DNA of 64,000 nucleotides from Planctomycetota bacterium (GTDB lineage Bacteria; Planctomycetota; Phycisphaerae; Phycisphaerales; UBA1924): contig JAJRPN010000039.1 in NCBI GenBank assembly GCA_024280755.1, forward strand, positions 1 to 64,000, given 5' to 3'. Within the stretch, counting starts at the first letter, position 1. Every line of letters begins with the position of its first letter. The notes under the pieces are model-generated. The model was not told the origin of the DNA. It searched no databases and saw only the letters and a program-made list of their open reading frames with translations. Shown here one piece after another: positions 24,700 to 34,176 of this stretch. Made by a program: the position numbers and the translations under genes.

Positions 24700-26070
24700 T
24701 CAACCCATCGCGGCTCGGGTTGCACGATCGAGCGATTGCAACGCATCATTCCCAAAGAACACAAACGCCCAGGTGCGATCGCGCGCGAGTTCATGCTGAC
24801 GAGCAAGCGTCTTCGCCCGCTGGGCTTGCCTCGAAAACACCTCGATTTCGCCCTGATGCTCATCGCGATACGCAGTGAGCAACATTTGAAGCTGATGATA
24901 TAACACCTCGCGTTGCCCATCCTTCGGCTCAAGCATCTCAATCTGCGATACAAGCACATCCTTGCGTTTTTGGGTCGACAAATTCCCCACCATCGCAGGT
25001 GTATGACGCGCATGGTGCAATGCCCATTGTGCTTGCGAAACACCGAGCACCTCATCTGGTGAAAACCCGAGTTCTAGGTGCTGCGTCGCTGTCACCATGG
25101 CCATTGGTTGGATTTCGATCCCCAACCACTCGCGGAACCAGTCTTCCGAAATCTGGTCATACACATATCCACCCGTGCCGTGAATAAAAAGATCCGCCAA
25201 GTGCGCCCGCACCAGCGCGCTCATCAACAACCCGCGAGGCAACAACTCCTCCTTGGTGAACGAACCGATATTCATCGTATCAATCGCCACCCGCGCCTCG
25301 CCCGCTCGACATCCCCACAAGGGCAGCTCGATCCGATCGCCATCAATCACCAACGCCCGAACGCCCGCCTTAGGATATTGAGAGACCGCGTTGTTATAGC
25401 TTTGTGCGCACAATGCAGGATCATCGCACATGGTTTCGACAACTGCATACAGCTCATCAGCTTCGAACAACTCAGAAGCAAAGATCACCCTCGGCGTCTC
25501 GATCCCCAACAGTTCGCACGCATGCTCGACCGTCGCATACCCAAACTGTTGGGCCAATGTTTCCATCCCCGCATATTGATCGAGCCATTGAGCAATCGGT
25601 TTGAGCGATTCATGGGTCGGCGAATCAATCTCAACAGCAGCGATCGAACCAACCGACGCGCCCGACGGCACCGCTCCATCGGGCAACAACTCGACCAGTT
25701 CTATCTGTAACAACTCTCCAACACCCACCGGCACACGAACGCTGCCCGGGTTCACCGAATCTTGATCGGGCACGAGCCAGACCGCCTGCGCATTGGTTCG
25801 CTTGGCTGCTTGATCGAGTGCGATCAGCTTGGCCAAAATTCCGTTATGAAACACAATCGGTTGATGCCCGCTCATCACAATCGGGCGATCGCCGTCTAGT
25901 CCCAATATCGTCCGCGCGCTCGATTCACGCTTATTTTTCAGTGCACAATGCCATTGTGACCACTCTGGAGCAATCGTCACGCTCGGCGAGTGTACAAGAT
26001 CCCCCATACACGCAGGCTCGTCTTCTTGCGTTGTGTGTGTTTCGTTTTCCATCGCCCCCACTTGCGTCAT
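24700..26070 (-). CDS. BshC-like protein (possible cysteine-adding enzyme)
   Basis: 456 residues. The region GHQPIVFHNGILAKLIALD followed by AVWLVPDQDSVNPGS resembles the start of the BshC nucleotide-binding-like core, which in bacillithiol producers adds cysteine to glucosaminyl-malate. A segment FIHGTGGYVYDQISEDWFRE is conserved-looking, and the last 90 residues form a charged coiled coil, also as in BshC. Overall similarity appears distant, so the assignment is tentative. A BshB-like deacetylase lies at 54030, but no BshA was seen. The gene sits between a GT2 glycosyltransferase (6-base gap) and the binding lipoprotein (12-base gap). The start could also be the ATG 18 bases further in. Confidence 0.45.
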   Translation of the reverse strand: MTQVGAMENETHTTQEDEPACMGDLVHSPSVTIAPEWSQWHCALKNKRESSARTILGLDGDRPIVMSGHQPIVFHNGILAKLIALDQAAKRTNAQAVWLVPDQDSVNPGSVRVPVGVGELLQIELVELLPDGAVPSGASVGSIAAVEIDSPTHESLKPIAQWLDQYAGMETLAQQFGYATVEHACELLGIETPRVIFASELFEADELYAVVETMCDDPALCAQSYNNAVSQYPKAGVRALVIDGDRIELPLWGCRAGEARVAIDTMNIGSFTKEELLPRGLLMSALVRAHLADLFIHGTGGYVYDQISEDWFREWLGIEIQPMAMVTATQHLELGFSPDEVLGVSQAQWALHHARHTPAMVGNLSTQKRKDVLVSQIEMLEPKDGQREVLYHQLQMLLTAYRDEHQGEIEVFSRQAQRAKTLARQHELARDRTWAFVFFGNDALQSLDRATRAAMG

Positions 26071-26076
26071 CGATGC

Positions 26077-26847
26077 TTATTGCACCTGCGAGCAATCAGC
26101 CTTAGCTGCTGCCCTTGCCATGCTTGGCAAACGATCGATCACCTGATCCATCGCGCGATACATCACGCATCGGTAATGCGTCAATCGAGTTTTCGGATCG
26201 TCCAAGCCGCCTCCAAATGTTCGATGCAGATCGTTATAGATCAACTCGACGGGGATCTCGCCGATGCGCAAGTCATTGGCAATCGCTTCGACCCAGAGCT
26301 GCATCGGGAATGCGTATCCGTCATCAGTCAGATTCAGCTTGGCCATCGCACTGACGCGGTGCGCCTTAAACCCACAGAACCCGTCGGTGAGCGCGAGCCC
26401 CAAACGATCGTTGATCTCTTGGGTAATCGTCGCATTAATCGCTCGGCGATCGGCGGGTGGCAAATCGGCATCCCACCCGTGCCCGGAGTTGAGATAGCGC
26501 GAACCCGACACAATATCGAGATCATCGCGCTTGATCGCTTCGAAGAAATCTGGCAAACGCTCTGGCTCGTGCTGATCGTCGCAGTCCATCGTGATCACCC
26601 AGTCGTACCCATCGCGATGCGCCCGTTGATACGCTTCACGGATCGCGCGGCCGTACCCAACATTGGCTTCGTGGCGGATAACATCCAAGCCCATTGGCTC
26701 GCGCAGCTCATTTAAAATCTCGGCAGATCGATCGGTCGATCCATCATCCAACACCAAAATATGATCCGCGTATTCGCGCACCCGTTCGATCACAGATTGG
26801 ACATGGTTCTCTTCGTTATAGATTGGGATCGCAATGAGTACACGCAT
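26077..26847 (-). CDS. Family 2 glycosyltransferase
   Basis: 256 residues of a single GT-A domain: IAIPIYNEENHVQSVIE at the start, VLDDGSTDRSAEIL for nucleotide-sugar binding, a DxD-type motif in ITMDCDDQHEPERL, and GSRYLNSGHGWDADLP. It resembles dolichyl-phosphate-mannose-synthase-type enzymes but has no membrane tail. It would transfer a sugar to a lipid or other acceptor in the cytoplasm. It is the first gene of a tight minus-strand operon with the BshC-like gene. No polysaccharide cluster is near, so its acceptor is unknown. Confidence 0.88.
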   Translation of the reverse strand: MRVLIAIPIYNEENHVQSVIERVREYADHILVLDDGSTDRSAEILNELREPMGLDVIRHEANVGYGRAIREAYQRAHRDGYDWVITMDCDDQHEPERLPDFFEAIKRDDLDIVSGSRYLNSGHGWDADLPPADRRAINATITQEINDRLGLALTDGFCGFKAHRVSAMAKLNLTDDGYAFPMQLWVEAIANDLRIGEIPVELIYNDLHRTFGGGLDDPKTRLTHYRCVMYRAMDQVIDRLPSMARAAAKADCSQVQ

Positions 26848-26952
26848 AAAACAGTCTCCAGCTCAAGATATGCACAACTGTAAACCTGTACAGCCAGCGG
26901 GTCTATACCTGAACGATCGTTCATCTACGAATATTCCCGTTTGCCTAAAAAC

Positions 26953-27633
26953 TTACTCGCTCGCAGGCTCTTCGTCAACTATTTTTCCTTGCTCAGCAGC
27001 CTCATCCTCGCTCTGGGCGAGCGATGTATAGGCAGCAAACCCGAACGGAACCCGATTTTGATCGAGATCCGCATCGTCACCTTGATCATCTTCGAGATCT
27101 TCGATCAGCGATTGAGACAATGAATGCACGCCGATGATCTGGGAGATCGGAAGCGTGTACGACTCGCCGCTGGGGGTGGTGATGCGATAGACCGTGCATT
27201 GGACATCGTTCGAGCGTGAGCGATCCGCATCGCATGCAGGCATCGAGCAAGAAAACACAGGCATGATGTCCGCGATTGGAATCCGCTGGCCCAGGGTTGT
27301 AATAACCCCCATGCGTCCATCAAACAGATCATCGACGGGCGATGAACTCGCATTGGCTGCGGCTGGGCCGGTATCGAGCCTGCCGCTCGATGCGGCGGCG
27401 GCCGAGGCGAGGGCCATCAATATCTCACGGACGACATTGCTCCAGAACACATCACGCCGAGCCTGCGTGCGCATGACCGGGGTTGGTCCGCTCGCTTGGG
27501 CAGTGCTTGTCGACGGAATATGCCCGTAACCACCGGGGGCTTGGGTAGAAAATTGGTCTGAAGATGCCCCACCAGATTGCCCATCGCTAGGCATCGCTGG
27601 AGTAGGCACATTGAGTTGGTCGAACGGATCCAT
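26953..27633 (-). CDS. Hypothetical protein, Phycisphaerae-type
   Basis: 226 residues of unknown function, not recognised. The first 75 residues are Pro/Ser/Gly/Gln-rich and look disordered. A middle stretch FWSNVVREILMALASAAAAS is amphipathic and Ala-rich. After it, RMGVITTLGQRIPIADIMPV, two cysteines (SCSMPAC) and CTVYRITTPSGESYTLPISQ suggest a small beta domain, and the tail is acidic. There is no signal peptide. It is transcribed alone. Codon use is like that of neighbours, which supports a real gene. Confidence 0.6.
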   Translation of the reverse strand: MDPFDQLNVPTPAMPSDGQSGGASSDQFSTQAPGGYGHIPSTSTAQASGPTPVMRTQARRDVFWSNVVREILMALASAAAASSGRLDTGPAAANASSSPVDDLFDGRMGVITTLGQRIPIADIMPVFSCSMPACDADRSRSNDVQCTVYRITTPSGESYTLPISQIIGVHSLSQSLIEDLEDDQGDDADLDQNRVPFGFAAYTSLAQSEDEAAEQGKIVDEEPASE

Positions 27634-27818
27634 GGCCTAGTCTACGCACTTGGCGCATTCCAAGCGATAACAAGTCCAGACCTGCCCACCCAATTGCCGG
27701 GAAAACCACCCAGACCGCACAGCCGTCACGATTAGGGCATGGTCCTCAAATCAGACGGGGCAAGGGGCGAAGTCGCCAATCAGACCGGCCGATACATGGG
27801 CTACACGGAGGTTGGTAT

Positions 27819-28160
27819 ATGAGTAATGAAAAACAATCAAACGCATTCAACGAGGTCCGAGCTATTCTTGGAAAGCTAGATCGGTCCATCGACGAAGCCC
27901 GATCGCGTCGGCTCGAACCCGATCAGCCAATCAATCGTGAGCCTATGAATAGCAATGAGACTCTAAGCACCAATGGCACGCAATCGGCAGCGTCGCTTGA
28001 TCGCGAGATCGGTGCTTCGCCATCAGCCAACAACTCCAAGACCGAACTTCAAAAGAAAAGCGCAACCTTTGGACGCGCCAAGCCACTCAACGGCTCCCCA
28101 GCTCCGGCACCATCACAATGGAAGTCGACCAACGCCGGCGATGACCAGATGATCGGATAA
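27819..28160 (+). CDS. Small hydrophilic hypothetical protein
   Basis: 113 residues, not recognised. A GGAGG site lies about seven bases before the ATG, which argues for translation. The first 30 residues (NEVRAILGKLDRSIDEARSR) should form a helix; the rest is Ser/Asn/Pro-rich and probably disordered. There is no signal peptide or membrane segment. It stands between divergent and convergent neighbours and has no obvious partner. Confidence 0.6.
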   Translation: MSNEKQSNAFNEVRAILGKLDRSIDEARSRRLEPDQPINREPMNSNETLSTNGTQSAASLDREIGASPSANNSKTELQKKSATFGRAKPLNGSPAPAPSQWKSTNAGDDQMIG

Positions 28161-28189
28161 CCGAACAGGGATATTCAAACCAAACAGAT

Positions 28190-30052
28190 TCAATCTTTGA
28201 GCTGATGGGCTTCAATCCATCGGCTCATTTTTTTGTCCAACACCGGCAACGGGATCGCTCCATCATTGAGCAACTCTTCATGGAATGCCCGGATATCAAA
28301 GTCTTCGCCGAGTGCAGCCTCGGCTTTGGCGCGAATCTCAAGAATCTTCAGTTCCCCAATCTTGTAGCCTGTCGCCTGCCCTGGCCAACCGATATACCGA
28401 TTAATCTCGGCTTCGATGTTGTGTTTGGAGAGCGCACTGTTTGTGCGCATGAACTCGACCGCCTGCTCGCGTGACCACCCCTTGGCGTGCATCCCGGTAT
28501 CAACAACCAATCGCATCGCCCGCCACATCTCGAAGTTGAGCCTGCCAAAGTTGTCGTACGGATCGCTGTATAAACCATTCTCGCCATCGCCCATTTCGAG
28601 CCCAAGCTTCTCGCTATACAACCCCCACCCTTCGACAAACCCGGTGAATCCCATCGTCTTGCGAATCGGATGCTGCCCTTTGATCTCTTGAGCGAGTGCG
28701 ATTTGAAGATGGTGCCCCGGCATGGCTTCGTGCAATGTCAATGCCATCATCTCATACTTGGGGCGTTGATCCAACAGCGACAAGTTGGCCATGAAGTTGC
28801 CCGCGCGGGCGGTCTCGGCGGAACCTCGATAGTAATACGCCGTCGGTGCAGACTCGGCACTAAACGCAGGCAATGGTTTCACGCCATAGGGCAACGAGGG
28901 GAGCACACGGAAGAGTGTGGGGAGTTCGCCGTCGATTGTTTTCGCCATGGCTTTGTAGCCGTTGAGGAGGTCATCAGGATCGGTGTAGTAGAAGCGAGAA
29001 TCGGTACGGAGGAAAGAAACAAACTCTTGAAAAAGATGATCATCGTCTCGAATTTCCTTCCCCGGCAAAGGTTCAATCAGCCCGACAACCAGAAGATGCC
29101 AATCCGTGTTTTCTATGACCACATGCATCTCCGCTTTGATCCGAGCAACCTCGCGCAATCCGGTCTCGTGAATGTCATCCGCACTTAACTCAGGTAGTGT
29201 CGTGTGCGATGCAATCTGTGCGTTGTACGCTTCGATCCCATCGATACCCTGCGCAGCCCCGATCGAGTCTCGACACGCAGGCAAATATTCATTCTGGATA
29301 AACACCGCGAGTTCTTGATACACCGGAATGATGCGATCGACGATGACTTGCCTCGCTTCGATCGCGATCGGATCATCTCGATCCAACTCCAAGAATGGTT
29401 TATAGAACGGGGACTGGCTTGGGTCTTCACGATACACCCGCGACGCCTGCGCCATCGCTTGCTCAACCGCTGCTTCGATTGTCACCAATGGCGGTACCCG
29501 CCCATCAGCAATCCCCAACCGCATGTTGTCGATCTGATCGCCGATCAGGATCGGAACCCTTTTGAGTCTCGTGAGATAATCCTGACGATGCTTGGCGGTC
29601 TGCATCACGACCCGATCGCCGAGTTGAGGCAACCAGACCTGCGGGCCACTGATCGAGGTGATGGGGATCTGCCATTGTTTGAATGCTGATAGCCGAAGGT
29701 CTTTTTCCCATTGGTAGATCAAGAGTTCGGCAGCGAGTTGATCCGCATGATTGAATCCAGAGCGATCGAGTGCCTTGAGATCACTCAGAAGCCCGCGTTT
29801 GGTGTCCAGCCGAGCCTCGATGGCTTTGGCGGACATATCGGCGAGCTGATCATTGCGTGATTCATCGCCCAACAACGCCCCCACCGAGATCGGATCTCCC
29901 TGATACGCCAGCTCGATCCCTTGGTTCATGATCGCCCACAGCCCTGGATCTCGCCCATCTGAGCAATCGGGCAGATACGCCTGAGCAAAGCCCATCGGCG
30001 AAAGGAGCATGCTGAGCAATAGGGCACATTGGATGATTCGGGTGATCTTCAT
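28190..30052 (-). CDS. Exported DUF885 metallohydrolase
   Basis: About 620 residues from the ATG at 30052, which opens a signal peptide (CALLLSMLLSPMGFAQA). The open frame continues about 500 bases upstream, but that part is antisense to tRNA-Gln and to the AMP nucleosidase gene start, so I reject it. The zinc-site motif HEAMPGHHLQ is characteristic of DUF885 proteins, which resemble M32-type/oligopeptidase folds, and MTLHEAMPGH is followed downstream by EGWGLYSEKLGLEMG, the usual second conserved block. Peptidase activity is suspected for the family but little proven. It is transcribed alone. Confidence 0.83.
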   Translation of the reverse strand: MKITRIIQCALLLSMLLSPMGFAQAYLPDCSDGRDPGLWAIMNQGIELAYQGDPISVGALLGDESRNDQLADMSAKAIEARLDTKRGLLSDLKALDRSGFNHADQLAAELLIYQWEKDLRLSAFKQWQIPITSISGPQVWLPQLGDRVVMQTAKHRQDYLTRLKRVPILIGDQIDNMRLGIADGRVPPLVTIEAAVEQAMAQASRVYREDPSQSPFYKPFLELDRDDPIAIEARQVIVDRIIPVYQELAVFIQNEYLPACRDSIGAAQGIDGIEAYNAQIASHTTLPELSADDIHETGLREVARIKAEMHVVIENTDWHLLVVGLIEPLPGKEIRDDDHLFQEFVSFLRTDSRFYYTDPDDLLNGYKAMAKTIDGELPTLFRVLPSLPYGVKPLPAFSAESAPTAYYYRGSAETARAGNFMANLSLLDQRPKYEMMALTLHEAMPGHHLQIALAQEIKGQHPIRKTMGFTGFVEGWGLYSEKLGLEMGDGENGLYSDPYDNFGRLNFEMWRAMRLVVDTGMHAKGWSREQAVEFMRTNSALSKHNIEAEINRYIGWPGQATGYKIGELKILEIRAKAEAALGEDFDIRAFHEELLNDGAIPLPVLDKKMSRWIEAHQLKD

Positions 30053-30162
30053 GGACTGAGGATAGTGCATCGGATCAAATTCGTCGAGTGGATTCGATGG
30101 TCTTTGGCGATCAATCGCATACGATTGACACTTGAATGAGCAGATATCTGCTTGAACCATTC

Positions 30163-30234
30163 GGGGGAATGGTGTAATTGGTAGCACGAGGGTTTCTGAT
30201 ACCCTTAGTTCGGGTTCAAGTCCCGGTTCCCCTA
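30163..30234 (+). tRNA. tRNA-Gln (anticodon CTG)
   Basis: 72 bases that fold as a full cloverleaf: acceptor GGGGGAA/TTCCCCT (one G-T pair), D stem GTG/CAC, anticodon stem AGGGT/ACCCT with loop TTCTGAT giving anticodon CTG at 30196-30198, a four-base variable loop and T stem TCGGG/CCCGG with loop TTCAAGT. Discriminator base is A; CCA is not encoded, so the CCA-adding enzyme at 60176 would be needed. It reads CAG codons. Confidence 0.93.
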
Positions 30235-30358
30235 TTCGAGCCAAACGGTCTCCCCAAACGGTTTGTACCAACGGTCTCCAAAGACACGCATATCGGCCTC
30301 CGCCCGTGTGCGTGTCTTTGTATGTATACTTGTACATCCCATATTCACGAAAGCACAC

Positions 30359-31168
30359 ATGAACCAACCCCAAAGCCCAACCCCGCCGCCCGCCATGCTC
30401 TCCAAGCTCGATATCGCCAAGAACTGGCTTCCACGCTATACCGGGATGCCGATCGATCGGTTTGGTGATTATGTGTTGCTCACCAACTTCTCCAACTATG
30501 TCACCGAGTTCGCCGAGCAGTTCAACTGCGATATCCACGGCGTCGGGCGACCCATGCAAGCCGCCACCAATAATGCCGGGCTCACCATCGTCAACTTCGG
30601 CATCGGCTCACCCAACGCTGCGACCATCATGGATCTGCTCGGCGCACGCATGCCCGACGGCGTACTCTTCCTGGGAAAATGCGGCGGCCTCAAACACTCC
30701 ACCGAGATCGGTCACTTTGTCCTCCCGATCGCGGCCATCCGTGGCGAAGGCACCAGCGACGACTATTTCGCCCCAGAGGTTCCCGCGCTCCCGAGCTTCA
30801 AACTTCATAAGTTTGTGTCCGACAAAGTCGTCGAGCGAGATCTCGAATATCGCACCGGCGTCGTCTACACCACCAACCGCAGGCTCTGGGAACACGATAA
30901 AAAGTTCCGAGGCAAGCTCAAACGCATGACCGCCCTGGCCATCGACATGGAAACCGCGACGGTGTTTATCGTCGGGCATCACAACCAAATCGCCCGCGGC
31001 GCATTGCTCTTGGTCTCCGATGTCCCCACCACCCCCGAAGGCGTGAAAACCGAAGCTTCCGACGAAGTGGTCACCCAAAACTACGCCAAGATGCACCTCC
31101 AAATCGGCATCGAAGCCATGACCCAAATCGGCACCGACGGCGAACAGATCAAACACTTTACTTATTGA
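30359..31168 (+). CDS. amn: AMP nucleosidase
   Basis: 269 residues from the ATG at 30359. Near its start is KNWLPRYTG, followed by DYVLLTNFSNYV, VNFGIGSPNAATIMDLL, FLGKCGGLK, AAIRGEGTSDDYF, EVPALPSF, VYTTNRRLWEHD and AIDMETATVF with the catalytic acidic residue; this is the compact AMP nucleosidase of the Bacteroidetes type rather than the long proteobacterial Amn. It would cleave AMP to adenine and ribose 5-phosphate and so lower the adenylate pool. It lies 125 bases after tRNA-Gln on the same strand and is followed at once by a palindromic repeat element. Confidence 0.9.
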   Translation: MNQPQSPTPPPAMLSKLDIAKNWLPRYTGMPIDRFGDYVLLTNFSNYVTEFAEQFNCDIHGVGRPMQAATNNAGLTIVNFGIGSPNAATIMDLLGARMPDGVLFLGKCGGLKHSTEIGHFVLPIAAIRGEGTSDDYFAPEVPALPSFKLHKFVSDKVVERDLEYRTGVVYTTNRRLWEHDKKFRGKLKRMTALAIDMETATVFIVGHHNQIARGALLLVSDVPTTPEGVKTEASDEVVTQNYAKMHLQIGIEAMTQIGTDGEQIKHFTY

Positions 31169-31171
31169 TCC

Positions 31172-31330
31172 TCTTGTCCCTCCCCCGTCCTGACGGGGGA
31201 GGTGTCGAACGAAGTGAGACGGAGGGGGTCTTCTCTTTCTTTCTATTCAATGACACGAGAGAAGAAGAAAAGACCCCTCCGTCCGCGAAGACGCGGCCAC
31301 CTCCCCCGCCGGGGCGGGGGAGGGACAAAG
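31172..31330. repeat. Palindromic repeat element, same family as 1-310
   Basis: Starts three bases after the amn stop and ends one base before the ABC exporter stop. Both arms carry a CCTCCCCC-type inner palindrome, then cgaacgaagtgagacggagg on the left against a cgcgaagacgcgg variant on the right, and end in accccctcc-type blocks. The loop is AT-rich. The copy fills the whole gap between two convergent genes. Confidence 0.85.
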
Positions 31331-31331
31331 A

Positions 31332-33344
31332 CTAATCGAACTGTTCATCATCACCCTCAAGCTGCATCTTGAGCAGCTCGGCGTACCGCCCATCGCGTTC
31401 CATCAGCTCATCATGCGTGCCGACTTCGCGGATGCCGCCCTCTTCGATCACCACAATGCGATCGGCGTGGCGGATCGTGCTCAGGCGATGGGCGATCACG
31501 AAGCTGGTTCGGTCTTTCATCAGCCGAGCCAATGAGCGTTGGATCAAGCGTTCGGATTCGGTATCGAGCGAACTGGTTGCTTCGTCGAGAATCAAGATCT
31601 TTGGATCGGCAAGGATCGCTCTTGCAATCGCGAGTCGTTGCTTCTGCCCGCCGGATAATCGCACGCCTCGCTCGCCGACGATGGTGTCGTAGCTGTGATC
31701 GAGCTCGATGATGAACCGATGTGCGTTGGCTGCACGGGCGGCTGTCATGATGTCGTCCATCGACGCATTCCGCTTGGCGTACCCAATATTGTCCGCCACC
31801 GTGCCATCAAAGAGGAACACATCTTGCTCGACGATGCCCAAGAGCGAGCGGTATTGTTCGATGGGGATGGTGGTCAGATCGATGCCATCGATTGAAATTG
31901 AGCCTTGGGTTGGATCATCAAACCGTGCGATGAGATTGCACAGCGTGGTCTTGCCCGCGCCCGAAGCCCCAACAAATGCGATGGTCTCGCCGGGTTCGAC
32001 GACTAACGACACATCGCTGAGCACCAGATCGGTCCGAGTCTCTGTTGCAGGGGCACCGATATCATCGGGTGCGTGCACAGCACCCTTGGGCTTGGATCGT
32101 TTGGGGTAGGCATAACCCAAGCCGTCAATCACCAGTCGCCCTTGCACGCGTGCCGGGTCGATTGAGTTGGTTGGTTCAATGTGATCGAACTCTTGTTTTT
32201 CTGCGAGCAGGTCCAAGACGCGATCGAGGGCAGCGAGGTTGTTTTGTACATTGGTCGCGCTGGCGACCAATGCCTCAAGCGGGCCGAGCAGCGCGAGCAG
32301 GTAGGCCGAGAAGGCCATCAGATCGCCGATGGTGAGGGTGCCATCGATCACTGCACCCCCGCCATAGATCAGGATCGCGGTTGATGCCAAAGGGATTAAG
32401 AGCTGCCAAACCATCTCGACTGTGCGTGCCCACCACCAGGTGTACAACTCTTGACGCGCCAGCATGTGCCCCTCGGTTGTGAACCGGGCGGCTTCTGAAT
32501 GTCTGCGATTAAACGCGCGAACGACGCGCATCCCCGAAAACGCCTCGGCACTCATCGCATCAATCCCCTGACGGCGCGAGCGGATATCCCGATACATCGG
32601 GCGGATTTTTACGATCCAAGTCCGATGACTCAACCAAATCGTCGGCAACAACAACACCGCACCAACAACCAATCGCCAATCAATCCACAACAAAATAATC
32701 AGCGTCCCCGTGAGCTGCGTAATCGCTCGCCAAGGGTTGTAGATCAGGGAGAAGATCAGATCTCCCACTCCGCCAGCGTCTTCACGAAGGATGGATGCGA
32801 CGCCGCCGGATTTGAGCTGATGGATGCGATGCAAAGGCAGCTTGGATGCGTGCGAGAACACCCGCTTACGCAGTGAGACCTGCACGCGCTTGGTGATCCG
32901 TGTGCATTGCCACCGCCCCCACACGCTGATCCCGACCGAGAGCACCGAGACCACCAGCATCGCGAATCCAAGCATCCAGATGAGTTCGATGCGATCGGCT
33001 TTGTCGTTGGTGAACTCGCCGACAAATGCGGGCAAGCCGGTCGGGCCGGGTTCATCGGTGATGATGTAGTCGATCGCGACCTTGGTTGAGAAGGGCATGA
33101 GCAGCCCGAGCAAGACCGATATGCTCAGGGTGCAAAGCGCCGCGACGACGGTGGATCGGAACCCGCCGAGCAATGTGACAAACGCACCAAGTAATCCGAT
33201 AAAGGATCGTTTGGCGCGTTGGGCTCGTTTGGACTCTGCCGAGGCATCGACGCTTTCATGCACCGTCTGGCGGGCATTCTTGACGCGACGATCCTTTATA
33301 TAGACACGGAATCGGGACTTGCTTGATGACTTTGGGGTTCGCAC
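31332..33344 (-). CDS. MsbA-like ABC exporter (permease-ATPase half transporter)
   Basis: 670 residues. A basic, probably cytoplasmic N-terminus of about 50 residues leads to six membrane segments, then an ATPase domain with Walker A GASGAGKTT, Q-loop in LLGIVEQDVFLFDG, signature LSGGQKQRLAIARAIL, Walker B ILILDEATSS and the switch histidine in VIAHRLSTI. It would work as a homodimer at the inner membrane exporting a lipid or hydrophobic compound; MsbA-like lipid-A or general multidrug activity cannot be told apart. It stands alone; a PEP-CTERM gene is upstream on the same strand after 72 bases. Confidence 0.93.
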   Translation of the reverse strand: MRTPKSSSKSRFRVYIKDRRVKNARQTVHESVDASAESKRAQRAKRSFIGLLGAFVTLLGGFRSTVVAALCTLSISVLLGLLMPFSTKVAIDYIITDEPGPTGLPAFVGEFTNDKADRIELIWMLGFAMLVVSVLSVGISVWGRWQCTRITKRVQVSLRKRVFSHASKLPLHRIHQLKSGGVASILREDAGGVGDLIFSLIYNPWRAITQLTGTLIILLWIDWRLVVGAVLLLPTIWLSHRTWIVKIRPMYRDIRSRRQGIDAMSAEAFSGMRVVRAFNRRHSEAARFTTEGHMLARQELYTWWWARTVEMVWQLLIPLASTAILIYGGGAVIDGTLTIGDLMAFSAYLLALLGPLEALVASATNVQNNLAALDRVLDLLAEKQEFDHIEPTNSIDPARVQGRLVIDGLGYAYPKRSKPKGAVHAPDDIGAPATETRTDLVLSDVSLVVEPGETIAFVGASGAGKTTLCNLIARFDDPTQGSISIDGIDLTTIPIEQYRSLLGIVEQDVFLFDGTVADNIGYAKRNASMDDIMTAARAANAHRFIIELDHSYDTIVGERGVRLSGGQKQRLAIARAILADPKILILDEATSSLDTESERLIQRSLARLMKDRTSFVIAHRLSTIRHADRIVVIEEGGIREVGTHDELMERDGRYAELLKMQLEGDDEQFD

Positions 33345-33416
33345 AAAGGGATGCTACACGGTGCAATCTACCAAATCATCTTGCCACCTTAGAATCATTC
33401 TACTTTTCAAATGCGA

Positions 33417-33965
33417 TTACCGACGACGGCGACCCATCATCAGCCCACCAGCTCCCAGCAATGCCATCGCACCGGGTGCTGGGACATTAGGAGTACAATC
33501 AAACTCAACACGGAACTGAGCGTCGTTGAAATCGCTATCACCACCCGGGAGACGGATATCTTCGATGCCCACGATCACATTGCTAGGATCGGTTGCATCG
33601 ACTGAGAACTGGCCCCAGTCTGATTCGTTTGCGGTAGAGAAGATATCAATGCCGCCTGAAATGATTTCGTAAACGAAATCGATGCGTTGGCCTTGGGCGA
33701 AGGTTCCAGGAAGAACAAAGCTATCGCCTGCACTCGCGGAGTGGTTTGTCCACAATGTGATATTGCTACCGGCTTCTAATGGGTTCACCCAGCTCAGCTC
33801 GCCGGTGTAGCCAGCATCTGAACCGATCCAGATCACTTCGACTTGGGCTCCATCACATGGGGAGATGATACCGGGATCTTCGGTGATCGCGATGCTCGCA
33901 CTCGCCATGCTTGCTGCTCCACAGATACCAGCCATGACCATTGTTGCGTATGCTTTGTTCATCAT
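33417..33965 (-). CDS. PEP-CTERM sorting-signal protein
   Basis: 182 residues: a signal peptide (AGICGAASMASASI) with AGGAG before the ATG, a beta-rich body with FDCTP, and the C-terminal tripartite signal VPAPGAMALLGAGGLMMGRRRR (Pro motif, hydrophobic helix, arginine tail), which in Phycisphaerae is a variant of the PEP-CTERM/exosortase signal. It is expected to be exported and processed or anchored in the envelope. The body shows a DSDFNDAQF motif resembling a calcium-binding DUF4114-type surface protein domain. No exosortase gene is in the window. Confidence 0.85.
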   Translation of the reverse strand: MMNKAYATMVMAGICGAASMASASIAITEDPGIISPCDGAQVEVIWIGSDAGYTGELSWVNPLEAGSNITLWTNHSASAGDSFVLPGTFAQGQRIDFVYEIISGGIDIFSTANESDWGQFSVDATDPSNVIVGIEDIRLPGGDSDFNDAQFRVEFDCTPNVPAPGAMALLGAGGLMMGRRRR

Positions 33966-34176
33966 CTTGTTTCTCCTGTGCGTGTGATCGGAATCGTCGT
34001 CGTCAACCAGAGTGTGCCCCGATTCGTGTGCATGGGCGACTCAATGTGCAAGTTGATGCCTTCTGGGCGTGATACAACACCCACAGAACTACCAACCCAC
34101 ACTGGCACAAACGCTTTGAGTCCGGTAAGGTAGTAGCCGACACCTGAATGTTTGATTTGTTCCTGAAAGGCTTCCC

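Noticed and set aside
30053-30559. N-terminal extension of the DUF885 gene
   Set aside because: It runs antisense across tRNA-Gln and the amn start, and the signal peptide at 30052 marks the true start.
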